Part shown: in pieces, positions 31,478 to 44,092 of the stretch
Numbering within the stretch: the first letter of the stretch is position 1
How the letters are laid out: every line of letters begins with the position of its first letter
Assembly (NCBI RefSeq): GCF_900101075.1
Contig: NZ_FNFY01000001.1
Span: 248,001 to 312,000 of the forward strand
From: Lacicoccus qingdaonensis
Lineage (GTDB): Bacteria > Bacillota > Bacilli > Staphylococcales > Salinicoccaceae
Direction of reading: 5' to 3'
Length of the DNA: 64,000 nucleotides
The notes under the pieces: model-generated
The model's input: the letters and a program-made list of their open reading frames with translations, nothing else
Told to the model about the DNA's origin: nothing
The model's database searches: none
Made by a program: the position numbers and the translations under genes

Positions 31478-32326
31478 GTGAATAAACTTTTTAACAGAAA
31501 CAAAATGCTGATCATTTTATTCGGGATCATCATATTGATATTATTTATCGGCTTTTCGATGACGGACAGGGAATCGACGACCAAAGCCGAACAATTTACA
31601 GGCGACACTGTTGCGGCTTCCCAGTCCATCATCGGTGCACCGGTTCAATTTGTATCCAATATTTTCAGCAACTTTACAGGACTTTTCGGGGCTTCGAATG
31701 AAAATGAAGCATTGAAGACCCAGCTTGAAATGGTACCTCAGATGTACTCGGATATTGAGCGGCTTGAAGCGGAAAATGAGAAGCTCAGGGATGCGCTTGA
31801 AGTCAGTTCGAAAAGAGAATATGACACCATCAATTCAAGGGTGATTTCCCGCTCCCAGGATCAGTGGCTGAACAATTTCACGATCGATAAAGGTGAAAAT
31901 GACGGCATACAGGAAGGTATGGCGGTCATGACACCGGAAGGTCTTGCCGGCATGGTCAAACGTGTCAACGGCAATTCCAGTTTTGTTGAGATGATTACGA
32001 CGAATGTCTCTCAAAACAATCTTTCGGTTGAGATTCAGCACGCGGATGAAGCGGTGTATGGGGCAATCGATCACTATGACAGTGAAAGGGGACTGCTTGT
32101 CATAGATAATATAAAGAATAATGCCAAGGTGGAAGCCGGGGATGAAGTGTTTACAAGCGGTCTTGTAGGCGATTTTCCGGAAGGGCTGATTGTCGGCGAA
32201 GTCATGGAAGTTGAAAATGATGAGCACGGGCTGAGTCAAAATGCCTATATCCAGTTGGCGAGTGATCCATCTGAGATCGATGTCGTTTTCGTCCTGGAAC
32301 GGGACCCGGAATCAATGGGAGATTGA
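31478..32326 (+). CDS. mreC: Rod-shape-determining protein MreC
   Basis: A 282-residue bitopic membrane protein that helps position the peptidoglycan synthesis machinery. A short cytoplasmic N-terminus (NKLFNRNKM) precedes one transmembrane helix (residues about 9-28), then a coiled coil (ERLEAENEKLRDALEVSSKR) and the beta-rich MreC domain with DKGENDGIQEGMAVMTPEGL. GTG 31478 is chosen because GGAGG lies 8 bases upstream; the frame open from 31436 lacks a site. It is paired with mreD two bases downstream. As in staphylococci there is no mreB next to it. Confidence 0.92.
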   Translation: MNKLFNRNKMLIILFGIIILILFIGFSMTDRESTTKAEQFTGDTVAASQSIIGAPVQFVSNIFSNFTGLFGASNENEALKTQLEMVPQMYSDIERLEAENEKLRDALEVSSKREYDTINSRVISRSQDQWLNNFTIDKGENDGIQEGMAVMTPEGLAGMVKRVNGNSSFVEMITTNVSQNNLSVEIQHADEAVYGAIDHYDSERGLLVIDNIKNNAKVEAGDEVFTSGLVGDFPEGLIVGEVMEVENDEHGLSQNAYIQLASDPSEIDVVFVLERDPESMGD

Positions 32327-32327
32327 T

Positions 32328-32846
32328 ATGAGGATCATAGTGATATTCATTACGTCCCTTCTGTTGATGTACGGCGATTTTTTATTTGCAGAATTCAGTC
32401 CTTTTGAGATCAGCGGATTGACAGTTTATACGGTCCCTAAATTACTTCTGATGTATATACTTCTTTTATCGATCTACGTCAATCCTTCGATCAGCAGTTT
32501 CATAGCGATCGTCTTCGGTATACTGATTGATGTATACAGCGGTCTTGTTTACGGTGTGCATACTTTTGGCATGGTCGCTTTCGTATTTTTCATGCACACT
32601 GCGTTCAGGGTATTTTATAAAGACTTTGTCGCGATGGCTTTTGTCGTCCTGTCACTGACATTTCTTTATGATGCGTACATATACATCATCTACGGCATTC
32701 TCGGCCTGGTGAATATGCCGGTGTTCGATTATCTGGCGCTCAGATCGGTTCCGAGCCTGATTGTCAACGCACTGCTTTTTGTACTTGTGTTCGTCCTCAC
32801 TTTGAAGAGTTCGAAAGTACGTAAAAACTTCCTGTCAAAACATTGA
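32328..32846 (+). CDS. mreD: Rod-shape-determining protein MreD
   Basis: A 172-residue integral membrane protein with five or six helices, the partner of MreC in cell-wall morphogenesis. Recognisable features are the short first helix and the AIVFGILIDVYSGLVYGVHTFG segment, within which FGILIDVYSG is the conserved family core. ATG 32328 follows GGGAG; the longer frame from 32241 overlaps mreC and is a shadow. The gene ends where the L21 operon promoter begins: the -35 hexamer overlaps its stop codon. Confidence 0.9.
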   Translation: MRIIVIFITSLLLMYGDFLFAEFSPFEISGLTVYTVPKLLLMYILLLSIYVNPSISSFIAIVFGILIDVYSGLVYGVHTFGMVAFVFFMHTAFRVFYKDFVAMAFVVLSLTFLYDAYIYIIYGILGLVNMPVFDYLALRSVPSLIVNALLFVLVFVLTLKSSKVRKNFLSKH

Positions 32847-32871
32847 CTTAAAGCCTGCTGATTGCTATAAT
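32843..32871 (+). promoter_or_regulatory. Promoter of the rplU-prp-rpmA operon
   Basis: TTGACT (32843-32848) and TATAAT (32866-32871) with 17-base spacing, overlapping the end of mreD. Confidence 0.85.
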
Positions 32872-32878
32872 CTAGAAG

Positions 32879-32970
32879 TTGATGATTTATCAGACATCAA
32901 CCGCACAATCATAGGTCAAAGTGACTTGTTCCACCTATGGATGGCGTGTCTTAATTAAAATCAGGAGGTG
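32879..32970 (+). ncRNA. Ribosomal protein L21 leader
   Basis: Stem GTTGATG/CATCAAC (32879-32902) is followed by the conserved CCGCAC and a second stem CATAGGT/ACCTATG (32911-32940), matching the Firmicutes L21 leader. L21 or another product of the operon probably binds it to repress its own expression. Confidence 0.85.
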
Positions 32971-32975
32971 TAAGT

Positions 32976-33284
32976 ATGTTTGCAATCATCGAAACAGGCG
33001 GTAAGCAGGTTAAAGTGGAAGAAGGCCAGACTATTTTTGTCGAAAAGATAGAAGCAGAAGAAGGCGCGAATTTTACTTTTGACAAAGTACTTTTAGTTGG
33101 TGGAGACAGCGTTAAAGTCGGCGCACCGACAGTTGAAGGCGCAACAGTTTCTGCGAAAGTTGAAAAACACGGACGCGGCAAGAAAATCAGGGTTGTCAAA
33201 TTCAAACGCAGAAAGAACTACCAGCGTACACAAGGTCATCGTCAGCCTTATACAAAATTGACAATTGAAAAGATTGAAGCTTAA
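32976..33284 (+). CDS. rplU: 50S ribosomal protein L21
   Basis: A 102-residue ribosomal protein of normal length with [18 protein letters not shown] at the N-terminus and the RNA-binding end [20 protein letters not shown]. It binds 23S rRNA near L20. AGGAGGTG precedes ATG 32976. Its stop overlaps the prp start (TAATG), and the order rplU-prp-rpmA is conserved across Firmicutes. It is under the L21 leader. Confidence 0.97.
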   Translation: MFAIIETGGKQVKVEEGQTIFVEKIEAEEGANFTFDKVLLVGGDSVKVGAPTVEGATVSAKVEKHGRGKKIRVVKFKRRKNYQRTQGHRQPYTKLTIEKIEA

Positions 33285-33604
33285 TGATTAAAGTGAATAT
33301 TCATGAAAATGATGATGGCCGGGTTGTTTCTTTCAACATGAGCGGTCATGCGGACTTTGATGAATATGGGAAAGACATTGTTTGTGCCGGAGCTTCGGCA
33401 GTCGTTTTTGGAAACGTCAATGCCATCATCTCCATGACGGATGCAGATCCTGATATAAAATTGGATGATGACGGCGGATACTTACAGTTCAGTGTTGAAA
33501 ATCCAAATGATGAGAAGCTGCAGACGCTTTTGGAAGCAATGATCATTTCATTAAAAACTATTGAAGAAGAATATAACGACTATATAAGAATAGAATATAT
33601 GTGA
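33284..33604 (+). CDS. prp: Ribosomal-processing cysteine protease Prp
   Basis: A 106-residue cysteine protease that removes the N-terminal extension of ribosomal protein L27, an essential step in staphylococci. The catalytic pair is visible as the His of [12 protein letters not shown] (about residue 22) and the Cys of [13 protein letters not shown] (about residue 34). Its substrate site is encoded in the next gene ([11 protein letters not shown]). It overlaps rplU by one base and is 10 bases ahead of rpmA. Confidence 0.95.
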   Translation: MIKVNIHENDDGRVVSFNMSGHADFDEYGKDIVCAGASAVVFGNVNAIISMTDADPDIKLDDDGGYLQFSVENPNDEKLQTLLEAMIISLKTIEEEYNDYIRIEYM

Positions 33605-33614
33605 GGTGAGTAAC

Positions 33615-33899
33615 ATGCTAAAGTTAAACTTACAGTTTTTCGCATCGAAAAAAGGGGTCGGGTCAACAAGAAACGGCCGTGACTCAGAGTCAAAACGTTT
33701 AGGTGCGAAGAGACAGGATGGTCAATACGTTTCAGGTGGATCAATTTTATTCCGTCAGCGCGGTACTAAAATTCATCCGGGTGAAAATGTAGGTCGCGGT
33801 GGCGATGATACATTATTTGCAAAAATTGACGGCGTAGTTAAATATGAACGTTTTGGTCGAGACAAAAAACGTGTTTCTGTTTATCAGGAAGCAAAATAA
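33615..33899 (+). CDS. rpmA: 50S ribosomal protein L27 with Prp-cleaved extension
   Basis: A 94-residue ribosomal protein. The start [14 protein letters not shown] carries the nine-residue extension cut after Phe-Phe by Prp, so the mature N-terminus reaches the peptidyl-transferase centre. The core [18 protein letters not shown] is typical. ATG 33615, with GAGGTGAG before it, is used rather than GTG 33606. A terminator follows. Confidence 0.97.
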   Translation: MLKLNLQFFASKKGVGSTRNGRDSESKRLGAKRQDGQYVSGGSILFRQRGTKIHPGENVGRGGDDTLFAKIDGVVKYERFGRDKKRVSVYQEAK

Positions 33900-33910
33900 T
33901 TTTGTTACTA

Positions 33911-33940
33911 AAAGCATCAGCTACTGCTGGTGCTTTTTAT
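33911..33940 (+). terminator. Terminator of the rplU-rpmA operon
   Basis: Eleven-bp stem AAAGCATCAGC (33911-33921) / GCTGGTGCTTT (33926-33936) with one G-T pair, then TTTAT. Confidence 0.9.
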
Positions 33941-34020
33941 TTTGCAGGGGTTCCAGGATGATAAATTGATACATAGTCTTTATATCAGTGATATAATATT
34001 AAAGTAATTGAGGTGAAAAT

Positions 34021-35301
34021 ATGTTCGTAGATCAGGTCAAAATATTTTTGAAATCAGGTGACGGCGGCAATGGGCTTGTCGCGTACAGAAGAGAGAAGTA
34101 TGTTCCGATGGGCGGACCGGCAGGCGGTGACGGCGGTGACGGGGCAAGCATTATTTTCGAAGTGGATGAAGGACTGAGAACACTGCTGGATTTCCGTTAT
34201 CAGCGTCATTTCAAAGCAAAGCGCGGCGAAAACGGCATGAGTTCAAACATGCACGGCAAAAACAGTGAACCGCTCATTTTGAAAGTGCCTCCGGGCACTG
34301 TAATAAAAAAAGTGGAAGATGATGAAACAATGGCGGATCTGACGACGCACGGCCAGCAGGCTGTCGTTGCTAAAGGCGGCCGCGGCGGCCGGGGCAACTC
34401 GCGTTTTGCGTCCAGCAGAAACCCTGCACCGGACCTTGCGGAAAACGGTGAACCGGGAGAAGAATTTGAAGTGACACTGGAATTGAAATTGATGGCAGAC
34501 GTCGGTCTGGTCGGTTTCCCGAGTGTCGGCAAGTCAACCATATTGAACAGTGTATCGAGAGCAAAACCTAAAATCGGTGCATACCATTTTACAACGATTT
34601 CACCCAATCTGGGTGTGGTCCAGTCCGGTGACGGCCGTTCATTTGTCATGGCTGATCTGCCGGGCCTGATTGAAGGTGCAGCAGAAGGGTCGGGACTCGG
34701 TCATCAGTTCCTGAGACACGTGGAAAGGACAAAGGTGATTGTTCACGTTGTGGATATCAGCGAGTCCGAAGGCCGTGACGCTGTCGAAGACTACCATACG
34801 ATCAGGCAGGAGCTCGGTGAATATAACCCGGCGCTGCTTGAACGTCCTGAAGTCATCGTCCTGAACAAGACGGATTTGCTTGAGGATACGGAAGTCATCG
34901 ACCTGTTCAGACAGGAAATCGGGGAAGACAAGGAAATCTTTTCCGTTTCTGCAGCGACGAGTGATAATCTGCAGCCGCTGCTCTATAAAGTGGCGGATAT
35001 CCTGGATGAAAGTGATGAAGCGGAAGTCGAGCTTGATGAAACGGAAGAACGTGTAGTCTACCGTCATGAAAAAGATCCGGATGCATTCAAGATCAGCCGT
35101 GATGATGACGGTGCATATGTTGTCAGCGGGCCGACAATCGAAAGAGTATTCATGATGACGGACTTTAACAGAGATGCAGCAGTCAGGAGATTTGCCCGTC
35201 AAATGCGCTCGATGGGTATTGATGATGCCCTTCGGGAAAGAGGTATCGAGACAGGAGATACTGTAAGGATACTTGGCGGAGAATTTGATTTTGTAGAATA
35301 G
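34021..35301 (+). CDS. obg: GTPase Obg (CgtA)
   Basis: A 426-residue ribosome-associated GTPase involved in 50S assembly and stress signalling. The glycine-rich Obg fold (residues 1-158) contains [14 protein letters not shown] and [14 protein letters not shown]. The G domain has G1 [10 protein letters not shown]3 DLPGLIEGA and G4 NKTD, and a C-terminal OCT domain (about 345-424) ends [16 protein letters not shown] precedes ATG 34021. The next gene is ruvA after only 8 bases; the ACT-domain gene often found here in relatives is absent. Confidence 0.97.
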   Translation: MFVDQVKIFLKSGDGGNGLVAYRREKYVPMGGPAGGDGGDGASIIFEVDEGLRTLLDFRYQRHFKAKRGENGMSSNMHGKNSEPLILKVPPGTVIKKVEDDETMADLTTHGQQAVVAKGGRGGRGNSRFASSRNPAPDLAENGEPGEEFEVTLELKLMADVGLVGFPSVGKSTILNSVSRAKPKIGAYHFTTISPNLGVVQSGDGRSFVMADLPGLIEGAAEGSGLGHQFLRHVERTKVIVHVVDISESEGRDAVEDYHTIRQELGEYNPALLERPEVIVLNKTDLLEDTEVIDLFRQEIGEDKEIFSVSAATSDNLQPLLYKVADILDESDEAEVELDETEERVVYRHEKDPDAFKISRDDDGAYVVSGPTIERVFMMTDFNRDAAVRRFARQMRSMGIDDALRERGIETGDTVRILGGEFDFVE

Positions 35302-35309
35302 GTGAGGAA

Positions 35310-35888
35310 ATGTATCAATATATAGAAGGTACAATTGAAACTGTGTCCCCGCACAATATTACAGTCGATGTTTCAGGTGTGGGTTATCTTATTCATGTCC
35401 CGAATCCTTTTCGTTTCGAAAAAGATAAAGGCAGTAAATTAAAAGTATATACAGAGCTGATCGTCAGAGAAGACAGCCATACTTTATACGGCTTTAAAAA
35501 TATGGAAGAAAAGCAGCTGTTTCAAAACCTGCTCAGGGTGAAGGGCATCGGTCCGAAAAGTGCGCTTGCCATATCGGCGGCAAGCACTCCGGATGAAGTG
35601 ATCACTGCAGTCGAAAATGAAGATCATGCCTACATGAGCAAGTTTCCGGGCATTGGCAAAAAAACTGCCAGCCAGATCATACTGGATTTAAAAGGCAAGC
35701 TTGTCGAAAGCGGCAGAACGGCTGTATCCACATCGGATAACGATTATGTCAAAGAGGCACTGCTTGCGCTGGAGGCACTCGGCTACAGCAAGAGGGAACT
35801 TTCAAAAGTGGATAAGAAACTGCAGACGGAAAGTTTTGAATCCGTTGACGCAGCGGTGAAATCAGGATTGAAATTATTAGTTCAATAG
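35310..35888 (+). CDS. ruvA: Holliday junction helicase subunit RuvA
   Basis: A 192-residue junction-recognition protein forming tetramers that hold the four-way DNA while RuvB drives branch migration. Domain I begins [17 protein letters not shown]. The two helix-hairpin-helix motifs are [15 protein letters not shown] and [16 protein letters not shown]. The small C-terminal domain that contacts RuvB follows a flexible linker ([11 protein letters not shown]). GAGG precedes ATG. The ruvB gene starts 10 bases later. Confidence 0.96.
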   Translation: MYQYIEGTIETVSPHNITVDVSGVGYLIHVPNPFRFEKDKGSKLKVYTELIVREDSHTLYGFKNMEEKQLFQNLLRVKGIGPKSALAISAASTPDEVITAVENEDHAYMSKFPGIGKKTASQIILDLKGKLVESGRTAVSTSDNDYVKEALLALEALGYSKRELSKVDKKLQTESFESVDAAVKSGLKLLVQ

Positions 35889-35898
35889 AGGTGTTATT

Positions 35899-36903
35899 AT
35901 GTCAGAACATGATGACAGAATTTTAGATGAACATCAGATGGATGAGGACATGGAAGTTGAAATGTCACTCAGACCGGAATATTTAAAACAGTATATCGGC
36001 CAGGATGCGATGAAGAACAACCTGGCAGTGTTCATCCAGGCTGCCAAAATCCGGGAAGAGGCTCTGGATCATGTCATACTGCACGGTCCGCCGGGTCTCG
36101 GTAAGACCACTTTATCCAATATCATTGCGAATGAAATGGAAGTCAATATCCGCTCCACTTCCGGCCCGGCAATCGAAAGAGCGGGAGATCTCGCGGCGAT
36201 ATTATCGAGTCTTGAGCCCGGAGATGTTTTATTCATCGATGAAATTCACAGAATTCCACGTGCTGTTGAAGAGATTTTATATTCAGCGATGGAAGATTTC
36301 TTCATAGACGTCATTATCGGCAAAGGTGAAGAAGCGAGAAGCATCCGGATCGACCTGCCGCCGTTCACACTGGTGGGGGCGACGACGCGCTTCGGCAGTC
36401 TGAGCGCACCGCTCCGTGACCGCTTTGGTGTGCAGTTGAGACTGGAATACTATGATGTGGACAGTCTGATTACTATTGTTGAGAGAACTTCTGAAATATT
36501 TAATGTGGAAATTGACCCGGACAGCGCCGTGGAGCTTGCGAAACGGTCAAGAGGGACACCGAGGATTGCCAACAGGCTGCTCCGCCGTGTCAGGGACTTT
36601 TCAATCGTCAAGGAAGAAGAATCCATCTCAATGGAAACGACGAATCACGCGCTCAGCGTACTGGAAGTCGACTCGATGGGACTGGATCCAGTAGACCACC
36701 GTATTATGAATACGATCATCGATACATATGGCGGCGGTCCGGTCGGACTCGAAACAGTGGCTGTATCTATCGGTGAGGAAGTGGTCACTCTGCTTGATGT
36801 ATATGAACCGTTTCTGATCCAGCAGGGCTTCCTTGAGCGTACACCGAGAGGACGCAAGGCGACTGGGAAGAGTTATGAATACTTTAAAGATAACGGCAAG
36901 TAG
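35899..36903 (+). CDS. ruvB: Holliday junction helicase motor RuvB
   Basis: A 334-residue AAA+ ATPase that forms hexameric rings pumping DNA through the RuvA-junction complex. Walker A is GPPGLGKTT, Walker [11 protein letters not shown], sensor 1 lies in [18 protein letters not shown] with its arginine finger, and a winged-helix domain closes the protein ([12 protein letters not shown]). The [20 protein letters not shown] start is typical. It forms a recombination repair pair with ruvA. Confidence 0.97.
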   Translation: MSEHDDRILDEHQMDEDMEVEMSLRPEYLKQYIGQDAMKNNLAVFIQAAKIREEALDHVILHGPPGLGKTTLSNIIANEMEVNIRSTSGPAIERAGDLAAILSSLEPGDVLFIDEIHRIPRAVEEILYSAMEDFFIDVIIGKGEEARSIRIDLPPFTLVGATTRFGSLSAPLRDRFGVQLRLEYYDVDSLITIVERTSEIFNVEIDPDSAVELAKRSRGTPRIANRLLRRVRDFSIVKEEESISMETTNHALSVLEVDSMGLDPVDHRIMNTIIDTYGGGPVGLETVAVSIGEEVVTLLDVYEPFLIQQGFLERTPRGRKATGKSYEYFKDNGK

Positions 36904-36929
36904 ATCTGTTTTGGAAATGAGGAATGATT

Positions 36930-39108
<2,179 letters not shown>

Positions 39109-39126
39109 AGGAGTGTCTATGAAAGA

Positions 39127-39387
39127 ATGGAATTTCTAATGCCATTATTACCTTTTATTGCAATCATCCTGGTAATGTATTTCCTGATGATCCGTCCGGC
39201 TCAGAAGAAACAGAAACAGGTCCAGGAAATGCAGGCGGGTCTTCAAAAAGGAGACGACGTCATTACTATCGGTGGCGTACACGGCCGTGTAGAGTCATTT
39301 GACCAGAAACACATGTATATACTTACAGATGACCAGGGCACCGTACTTAAATTCGAAAGAGTTGCATTAAAAGAAGTTGTTAGATAA
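39127..39387 (+). CDS. yajC: Preprotein translocase accessory subunit YajC
   Basis: An 86-residue bitopic protein that binds SecDF and the SecYEG channel. One N-terminal helix (PLLPFIAIILVMYFLM) is followed by the motif RPAQKKQKQVQEM and a small soluble domain with GDDVITIGGVHGRV. ATG 39127 is used; GAGGAG lies 11 bases upstream. A six-codon frame from ATG 39119 overlaps this start and may reflect local sequence drift. A strong terminator separates it from secDF. Confidence 0.93.
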   Translation: MEFLMPLLPFIAIILVMYFLMIRPAQKKQKQVQEMQAGLQKGDDVITIGGVHGRVESFDQKHMYILTDDQGTVLKFERVALKEVVR

Positions 39388-39390
39388 CAC

Positions 39391-39416
39391 AAAGTCGACA
39401 CTAGTTGTCGACTTTT
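39391..39416 (+). terminator. Terminator between yajC and secDF
   Basis: Perfect 10-bp stem AAAGTCGACA (39391-39400) / TGTCGACTTT (39406-39415), then T residues. Confidence 0.85.
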
Positions 39417-39435
39417 ATATTTTAATTTGAACTTA

Positions 39436-39459
39436 TTAACGTTATAATGAGAACGTTAA
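39436..39459 (+). promoter_or_regulatory. Inverted repeat over the secDF promoter -10
   Basis: TTAACGTT (39436-39443) and AACGTTAA (39452-39459) form a perfect 8-8-8 inverted repeat overlapping the TATAAT at 39443-39448. It looks like a repressor operator for secDF, with no known regulator assigned. Confidence 0.5.
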
Positions 39460-39484
39460 GTTGTGAAAAATAGAGGTGTCACAT

Positions 39485-41764
39485 TTGAGGAATAAACTAA
39501 GTTACATAATCATTGCTTTAGCTGTGAGTATCGGGCTCGTCACTGTTGTCGCCATGACGGCGGAAGATGTCGGGGAAGATGTCAATCTCGGGCTCGACCT
39601 GCAGGGCGGTTTTGAAGTTTTATATGAAGTAGAACCGCTGAACGAAGGCGACGAAATTGATGAGACTGCCGTCAGCAGTACGGCCAGTACATTGGATTCG
39701 AGAGTGAATGTTCTCGGTGTGTCGGAACCGAATATTCAGATTGAGGAAGGCAACAGGATCAGGGTGCAGCTCGCAGGTGTGGAAGACCAGACGGAAGCGA
39801 GGGAACTCCTGAGTACACAGGCGGAACTGACAATACGTGACGTAGAGGATAATGTCCTGTTATCCGGATCGGACCTCGTGGAAGGCGGAGCCTCGCAGAA
39901 TTTTGATGAATTCAATAATGCGATGGTCACTTTGGAGCTTCAAAGTGCAGAGAAGTTCAGGGAAGTCACTGAAGAGATATCCGAAAGGCCGCAGGGTGAA
40001 AACCTGATGGTCATCTGGATGGATTTTGTCGAAGGCGAAGACTCATTCGCTGAAGAGGCACAGAAAGAAAATCCTAAGTTCGTATCCGCACCGACCGTGA
40101 GTGAACCGATCAACTCCAGCGAAGTGATGATCTCCGGCGGGTTTGAAGGACAGGAAGGTGTGGAGCGGGCACAAAATATCGCATCACTGTTGAACTCCGG
40201 TTCTCTGCCGGTCGAACTGACCGAAGTATATTCAACTTCAGTCGGTGCACAGTTTGGTGAACAGGCACTGCAGGAAACAATTTTTGCGGGTGCACTCGGC
40301 ATCGCCCTGGTATTCATCTATATGATCGCCTTTTACAGACTGCCGGGTATTGTTGCGACTGTGACTTTATTCGTCTATATATATTTGACCGTTTTCGGGT
40401 TCAACATGATCAACGGTGTGTTGACCCTGCCGGGTATTGCAGCATTGATTCTCGGGGTCGGTATGGCCGTCGATGCGAACATCATATTGTATGAGCGGCT
40501 GAAAGATGAACTCAGAATTGGCAGGAGCATCAAGAAGGCCTATAAAAAAGCGGCACAAAACTCAATATGGACCATTCTCGATGCGAACATCACCACATTG
40601 ATTGCGGGACTCGTATTATTTGCATTCGGTACGAGCAGTGTCAAAGGTTTCGCCACGATGCTGATACTGTCTATCGTGATGAGTTTTGTCACAGCGGTAT
40701 TCCTGACGCGTGTACTGATGAGACTCATTGTCCATTCCGGATACCTGAACGATAAATTAGGGCTGTTCGGTATAAAAGAAAAAAACAGGTACAAGCTGAG
40801 TGAAGGAAAAGACATAGAAGACTTGACGACGCCGTGGGACCGTTTTGATTTTGTCAGACATACGAAGAAATTCTTTGCTTTCAGTATTGCATTGCTGGTA
40901 CTGGGTGCAGGCGCACTGGCAGTATTCAATTTGAACCTTGGTGTCGACTTTACCAGTGGAACGCGTGCGGATATCGAAACAAACGATGAAGCGGATATCG
41001 ATGAAGTCGAGAATACGCTGAACGAGCTAGGCATTCCGCCGGAAAGCATTACGACGTCGGGTGAAAATACTGTCGTTGCAAGATATACTACCGACCTTGC
41101 CCAGGATGAGGTCACAACGATGCAGGATACATTCAATGAAATGTACGGTGCAACACCAATGATCAGTACGGTGAGCCCGGTTATCGGAAAAGAACTTGCC
41201 CAAAATGCGGCGCTTGCATTACTGATCGCATCAATCGGCATCATCGCCTATGCGACCATCCGGTTCGAATGGTGTATGGCACTGCCGGCAGTACTTGCGC
41301 TGATGCACGATGTATTTATCATGATTGCAGTATTTTCCATTCTAAGGATAGAAGTGGATATTACAATCATCGCTGCGGTGCTGACCATTGTCGGTTATTC
41401 AATCAATGATACGATTGTGACACTCGACAGGGTCAGGGAAAACCTCCGAAAGGTCAAAGTGATCAGGAGCGAGGAGACGATAGATTTAATTATCAACCGT
41501 TCCCTCAGACAGACGGCCACACGCTCTATCAACACCGTTCTGACGGTGGTAATCGTTGTTCTGCTCCTTGTCTTGTTCGGCAGCAGTGCGATATTCGGCT
41601 TCAGCCTCGGTCTTTTGGTCGGCCTGATAAGCGGGGTATACTCCTCATTCTTCATCGCCATCCAGTTATGGGGCATACTTAAGAAACGCCAGCTTAGAAA
41701 AAATGGCGGCGAACTGGTCGTATATGAAGACGAGAAGACAAATGATGAAAAGATATTAGTTTAA
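39485..41764 (+). CDS. secDF: Fused protein translocase subunits SecDF
   Basis: A 759-residue fusion of SecD and SecF, as in staphylococci and bacilli, with twelve helices. It uses the proton gradient to pull secreted proteins through SecYEG from the outside. The SecD half has LGLDLQGGFEVLYEV, a large outer loop (P1) and GVGMAVDANIILYERLKDE. The SecF half has NLGVDFTSGTRADIE and TIVGYSINDTIVTLDRVREN. TTG 39485 is taken as start, with GAGGTG 7 bases upstream; GTG 39476 overlaps that site. A terminator hairpin follows. Confidence 0.95.
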   Translation: MRNKLSYIIIALAVSIGLVTVVAMTAEDVGEDVNLGLDLQGGFEVLYEVEPLNEGDEIDETAVSSTASTLDSRVNVLGVSEPNIQIEEGNRIRVQLAGVEDQTEARELLSTQAELTIRDVEDNVLLSGSDLVEGGASQNFDEFNNAMVTLELQSAEKFREVTEEISERPQGENLMVIWMDFVEGEDSFAEEAQKENPKFVSAPTVSEPINSSEVMISGGFEGQEGVERAQNIASLLNSGSLPVELTEVYSTSVGAQFGEQALQETIFAGALGIALVFIYMIAFYRLPGIVATVTLFVYIYLTVFGFNMINGVLTLPGIAALILGVGMAVDANIILYERLKDELRIGRSIKKAYKKAAQNSIWTILDANITTLIAGLVLFAFGTSSVKGFATMLILSIVMSFVTAVFLTRVLMRLIVHSGYLNDKLGLFGIKEKNRYKLSEGKDIEDLTTPWDRFDFVRHTKKFFAFSIALLVLGAGALAVFNLNLGVDFTSGTRADIETNDEADIDEVENTLNELGIPPESITTSGENTVVARYTTDLAQDEVTTMQDTFNEMYGATPMISTVSPVIGKELAQNAALALLIASIGIIAYATIRFEWCMALPAVLALMHDVFIMIAVFSILRIEVDITIIAAVLTIVGYSINDTIVTLDRVRENLRKVKVIRSEETIDLIINRSLRQTATRSINTVLTVVIVVLLLVLFGSSAIFGFSLGLLVGLISGVYSSFFIAIQLWGILKKRQLRKNGGELVVYEDEKTNDEKILV

Positions 41765-41773
41765 TATTATTTG

Positions 41774-41802
41774 AAAATGCCTGGATTTTCCGGGCATTTT
41801 TT
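41774..41802 (+). terminator. Terminator after secDF
   Basis: Stem AAAATGCCTGG (41774-41784) / CCGGGCATTTT (41790-41800) with one G-T pair, then TT. Confidence 0.85.
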
Positions 41803-41818
41803 AAAGGATGTTTATGTT

Positions 41819-44092
41819 ATGTTCAAGTCTAAATATGAATGGAAAGTCCGTAAAACTGACAATGCCATGCCTCAGGAACTGATTGATAAATACCGTCTCA
41901 ATAATCTGGAGCAGCGCATACTTGAAAACCGTGGCTATGTCACCGATGAAGACCTTGTGCAGCTGTACGACACTGAAACGTACGATGCACATGCGGTCTA
42001 TCAGATGGACAGGGCAGTGAAAAGAATCGTGGATGCCCTGAGCAATGATGAACGTATCCTGATATACGGTGACTTTGATGCAGACGGCATCACCAGCACT
42101 GCCATTTTGTATACAGCACTCAACAAAGCGGGCGGGCATGTGGACTACCTCATACCGAACCGTATCGATCACGGCTACGGACCGAATGTCGAACTGTTTG
42201 AAGATCAGGTTGTGGGACAATTCAACCTGGTGATTACAGTGGACAACGGCGTTGCAGCAGTGGAAGAGATTGCATTTTTAAGAGATCGTGACATAGATGT
42301 CATCATCGTCGACCACCATGAATTTTCAGAAACACTGCCGGACGCCATCATCGTACATGCAGCGCATGAAGCCGGCGACTACCCTTTTAAATATCTGGCC
42401 GGTGTCGGAATCACCTACAAACTGATCTGCGCACTCGGGCTGGAAGATGATGGGATGCTCGGGCTTGTCGCTATCGGAACGGTGGCAGACCTCGTCAGTA
42501 TCATCGATGAAAATAAAAGGCTCGTCATTGACGGACTGAAACAGATCAATTCGAATCCTTCAACAGGCATACAGACTTTATTATCCGTATCCGGACACAG
42601 CGGTCTGGTGGATGAGGAGACGATCGGCTTCGGCATCGCTCCGAGATTGAACAGTTCAGGACGTATTGCGGACGCTTCAATCGCTGTCGAATTACTGCTC
42701 ACAACGGATAGATCGGAAGCCTTCGAGCTGGCATCGGAACTCGAGCAGCTGAACAGCGAGAGGAAAATGCTCGTTCAGGAAACATTTGAGGACGCGGACA
42801 TGCAGTATAAGGAAAGTGAAGATGTCATCATAGTCTACAGTGATGAATACCATCCGGGTGTCATCGGCATTGTCGCATCAAGGCTGAATGAAACATATGG
42901 CAAACCGGCAGTCATACTGACTCTTGATGGTGATACATACAGAGGGTCTGCACGTTCGATCGACGGTCTCGATTTTCTCAAGATCATCAAAGACAATGAT
43001 ACATTCGTCAAGAAAGCCGGCGGACATTCACAGGCATTCGGTGTTGAAATACCAAAAGAGCATATCGCTGACTTCTGCCACTCTATCGAGCAGTATTTCA
43101 AAGATCAGGAATTATCGCTGAAACCGGTCAAATATATCGATCTGATGGTGGAAAAAGACGAATATAAGATTGCTGAATTTGAACGTTTCGAAAACCTGAA
43201 ACCCTTCGGCCAGGCATTCAACCGTCCGATTTTCATGATCAGTCAGGGCCGTATAAAAAGCCTGAAGCAGGTGGGCAAGGACAGAAATCATATAAAGATC
43301 ACATTCGAAAATATATCCATAGATACGATCGGCTTCAATTTCGGACATCTGTTCCATGAAGTGTCCCCAGGTGATACCATCAGCCTTGTCGGGACTGTCA
43401 ATATCAATGAGTTCAATTCCAAAAAATCATTGCAGATGATCATTCAGGATGCAGAAATATCCAACGTCCAGATCCTGGATATGAGAAGTAAAGTAAATCA
43501 GAACTTCAAGATGATTTCAGTGGATGATTACTTCGTGATAAGAAACGATGCAGAGAAAAGGGGCCGGAACTATTATCATTACGGAGAGAAACTGCCGTTT
43601 GCCATCGATACGCTTGTATTGAGGGATCTGCCTGAATCCCTCGCTCTGCTCGGTGAATCATTGAATAATATCCATGTCTCAAAAATCATCATGATTTTCA
43701 ACAACAAAGAAGAACTTTATTTTACAGGTGCGCCCGGTTTTGATCTGATTGACGGTTTCTATCAGATGATCCGTGAACGCGACAGCGGCACGATTAATTT
43801 GATTGAAGATGCCGTCAGATGGGCGGATCATTTTAATATCAGTATGAAATCACTTAAGATGATCACGGATATACTTGAAGAATTAGAGAAAATCGAAGTG
43901 AAAAATGGTATAATAATAAAGAAAGACACCGATGATGAAATTGTTCCGGGCGATATTGAAAATTCAAAAGTCAAATCGGCAATTGAACAAAAAATACAAT
44001 CAGAATCAAAACTTAAAATGTCTTCAAATCAGGAATTGAAAAATTACATTAAAAGGTTAATCGTAGATGATGGAGGAAATAATGAATCTTAA
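41819..44092 (+). CDS. recJ: Single-stranded-DNA exonuclease RecJ
   Basis: A 757-residue 5'-3' exonuclease acting in recombination and repair. The DHH phosphoesterase core has [31 protein letters not shown] and [11 protein letters not shown]-like [10 protein letters not shown]. The DHHA1 domain follows with [11 protein letters not shown], then an OB fold, and the extra C-terminal domain common in staphylococcal RecJ. ATG 41819 follows AAAGGATG; the frame open from 41771 lies in the secDF terminator. It overlaps apt by 11 bases. Confidence 0.94.
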   Translation: MFKSKYEWKVRKTDNAMPQELIDKYRLNNLEQRILENRGYVTDEDLVQLYDTETYDAHAVYQMDRAVKRIVDALSNDERILIYGDFDADGITSTAILYTALNKAGGHVDYLIPNRIDHGYGPNVELFEDQVVGQFNLVITVDNGVAAVEEIAFLRDRDIDVIIVDHHEFSETLPDAIIVHAAHEAGDYPFKYLAGVGITYKLICALGLEDDGMLGLVAIGTVADLVSIIDENKRLVIDGLKQINSNPSTGIQTLLSVSGHSGLVDEETIGFGIAPRLNSSGRIADASIAVELLLTTDRSEAFELASELEQLNSERKMLVQETFEDADMQYKESEDVIIVYSDEYHPGVIGIVASRLNETYGKPAVILTLDGDTYRGSARSIDGLDFLKIIKDNDTFVKKAGGHSQAFGVEIPKEHIADFCHSIEQYFKDQELSLKPVKYIDLMVEKDEYKIAEFERFENLKPFGQAFNRPIFMISQGRIKSLKQVGKDRNHIKITFENISIDTIGFNFGHLFHEVSPGDTISLVGTVNINEFNSKKSLQMIIQDAEISNVQILDMRSKVNQNFKMISVDDYFVIRNDAEKRGRNYYHYGEKLPFAIDTLVLRDLPESLALLGESLNNIHVSKIIMIFNNKEELYFTGAPGFDLIDGFYQMIRERDSGTINLIEDAVRWADHFNISMKSLKMITDILEELEKIEVKNGIIIKKDTDDEIVPGDIENSKVKSAIEQKIQSESKLKMSSNQELKNYIKRLIVDDGGNNES

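Noticed and set aside
39119-39139. Six-codon frame MKEWNF at the yajC start
   Set aside because: It is too short and overlaps the yajC start; yajC from ATG 39127 has the proper family N-terminus.
40540-41244. 234-codon minus-strand frame
   Set aside because: It is antisense to secDF and Ser/Val-rich in the manner of shadow frames.
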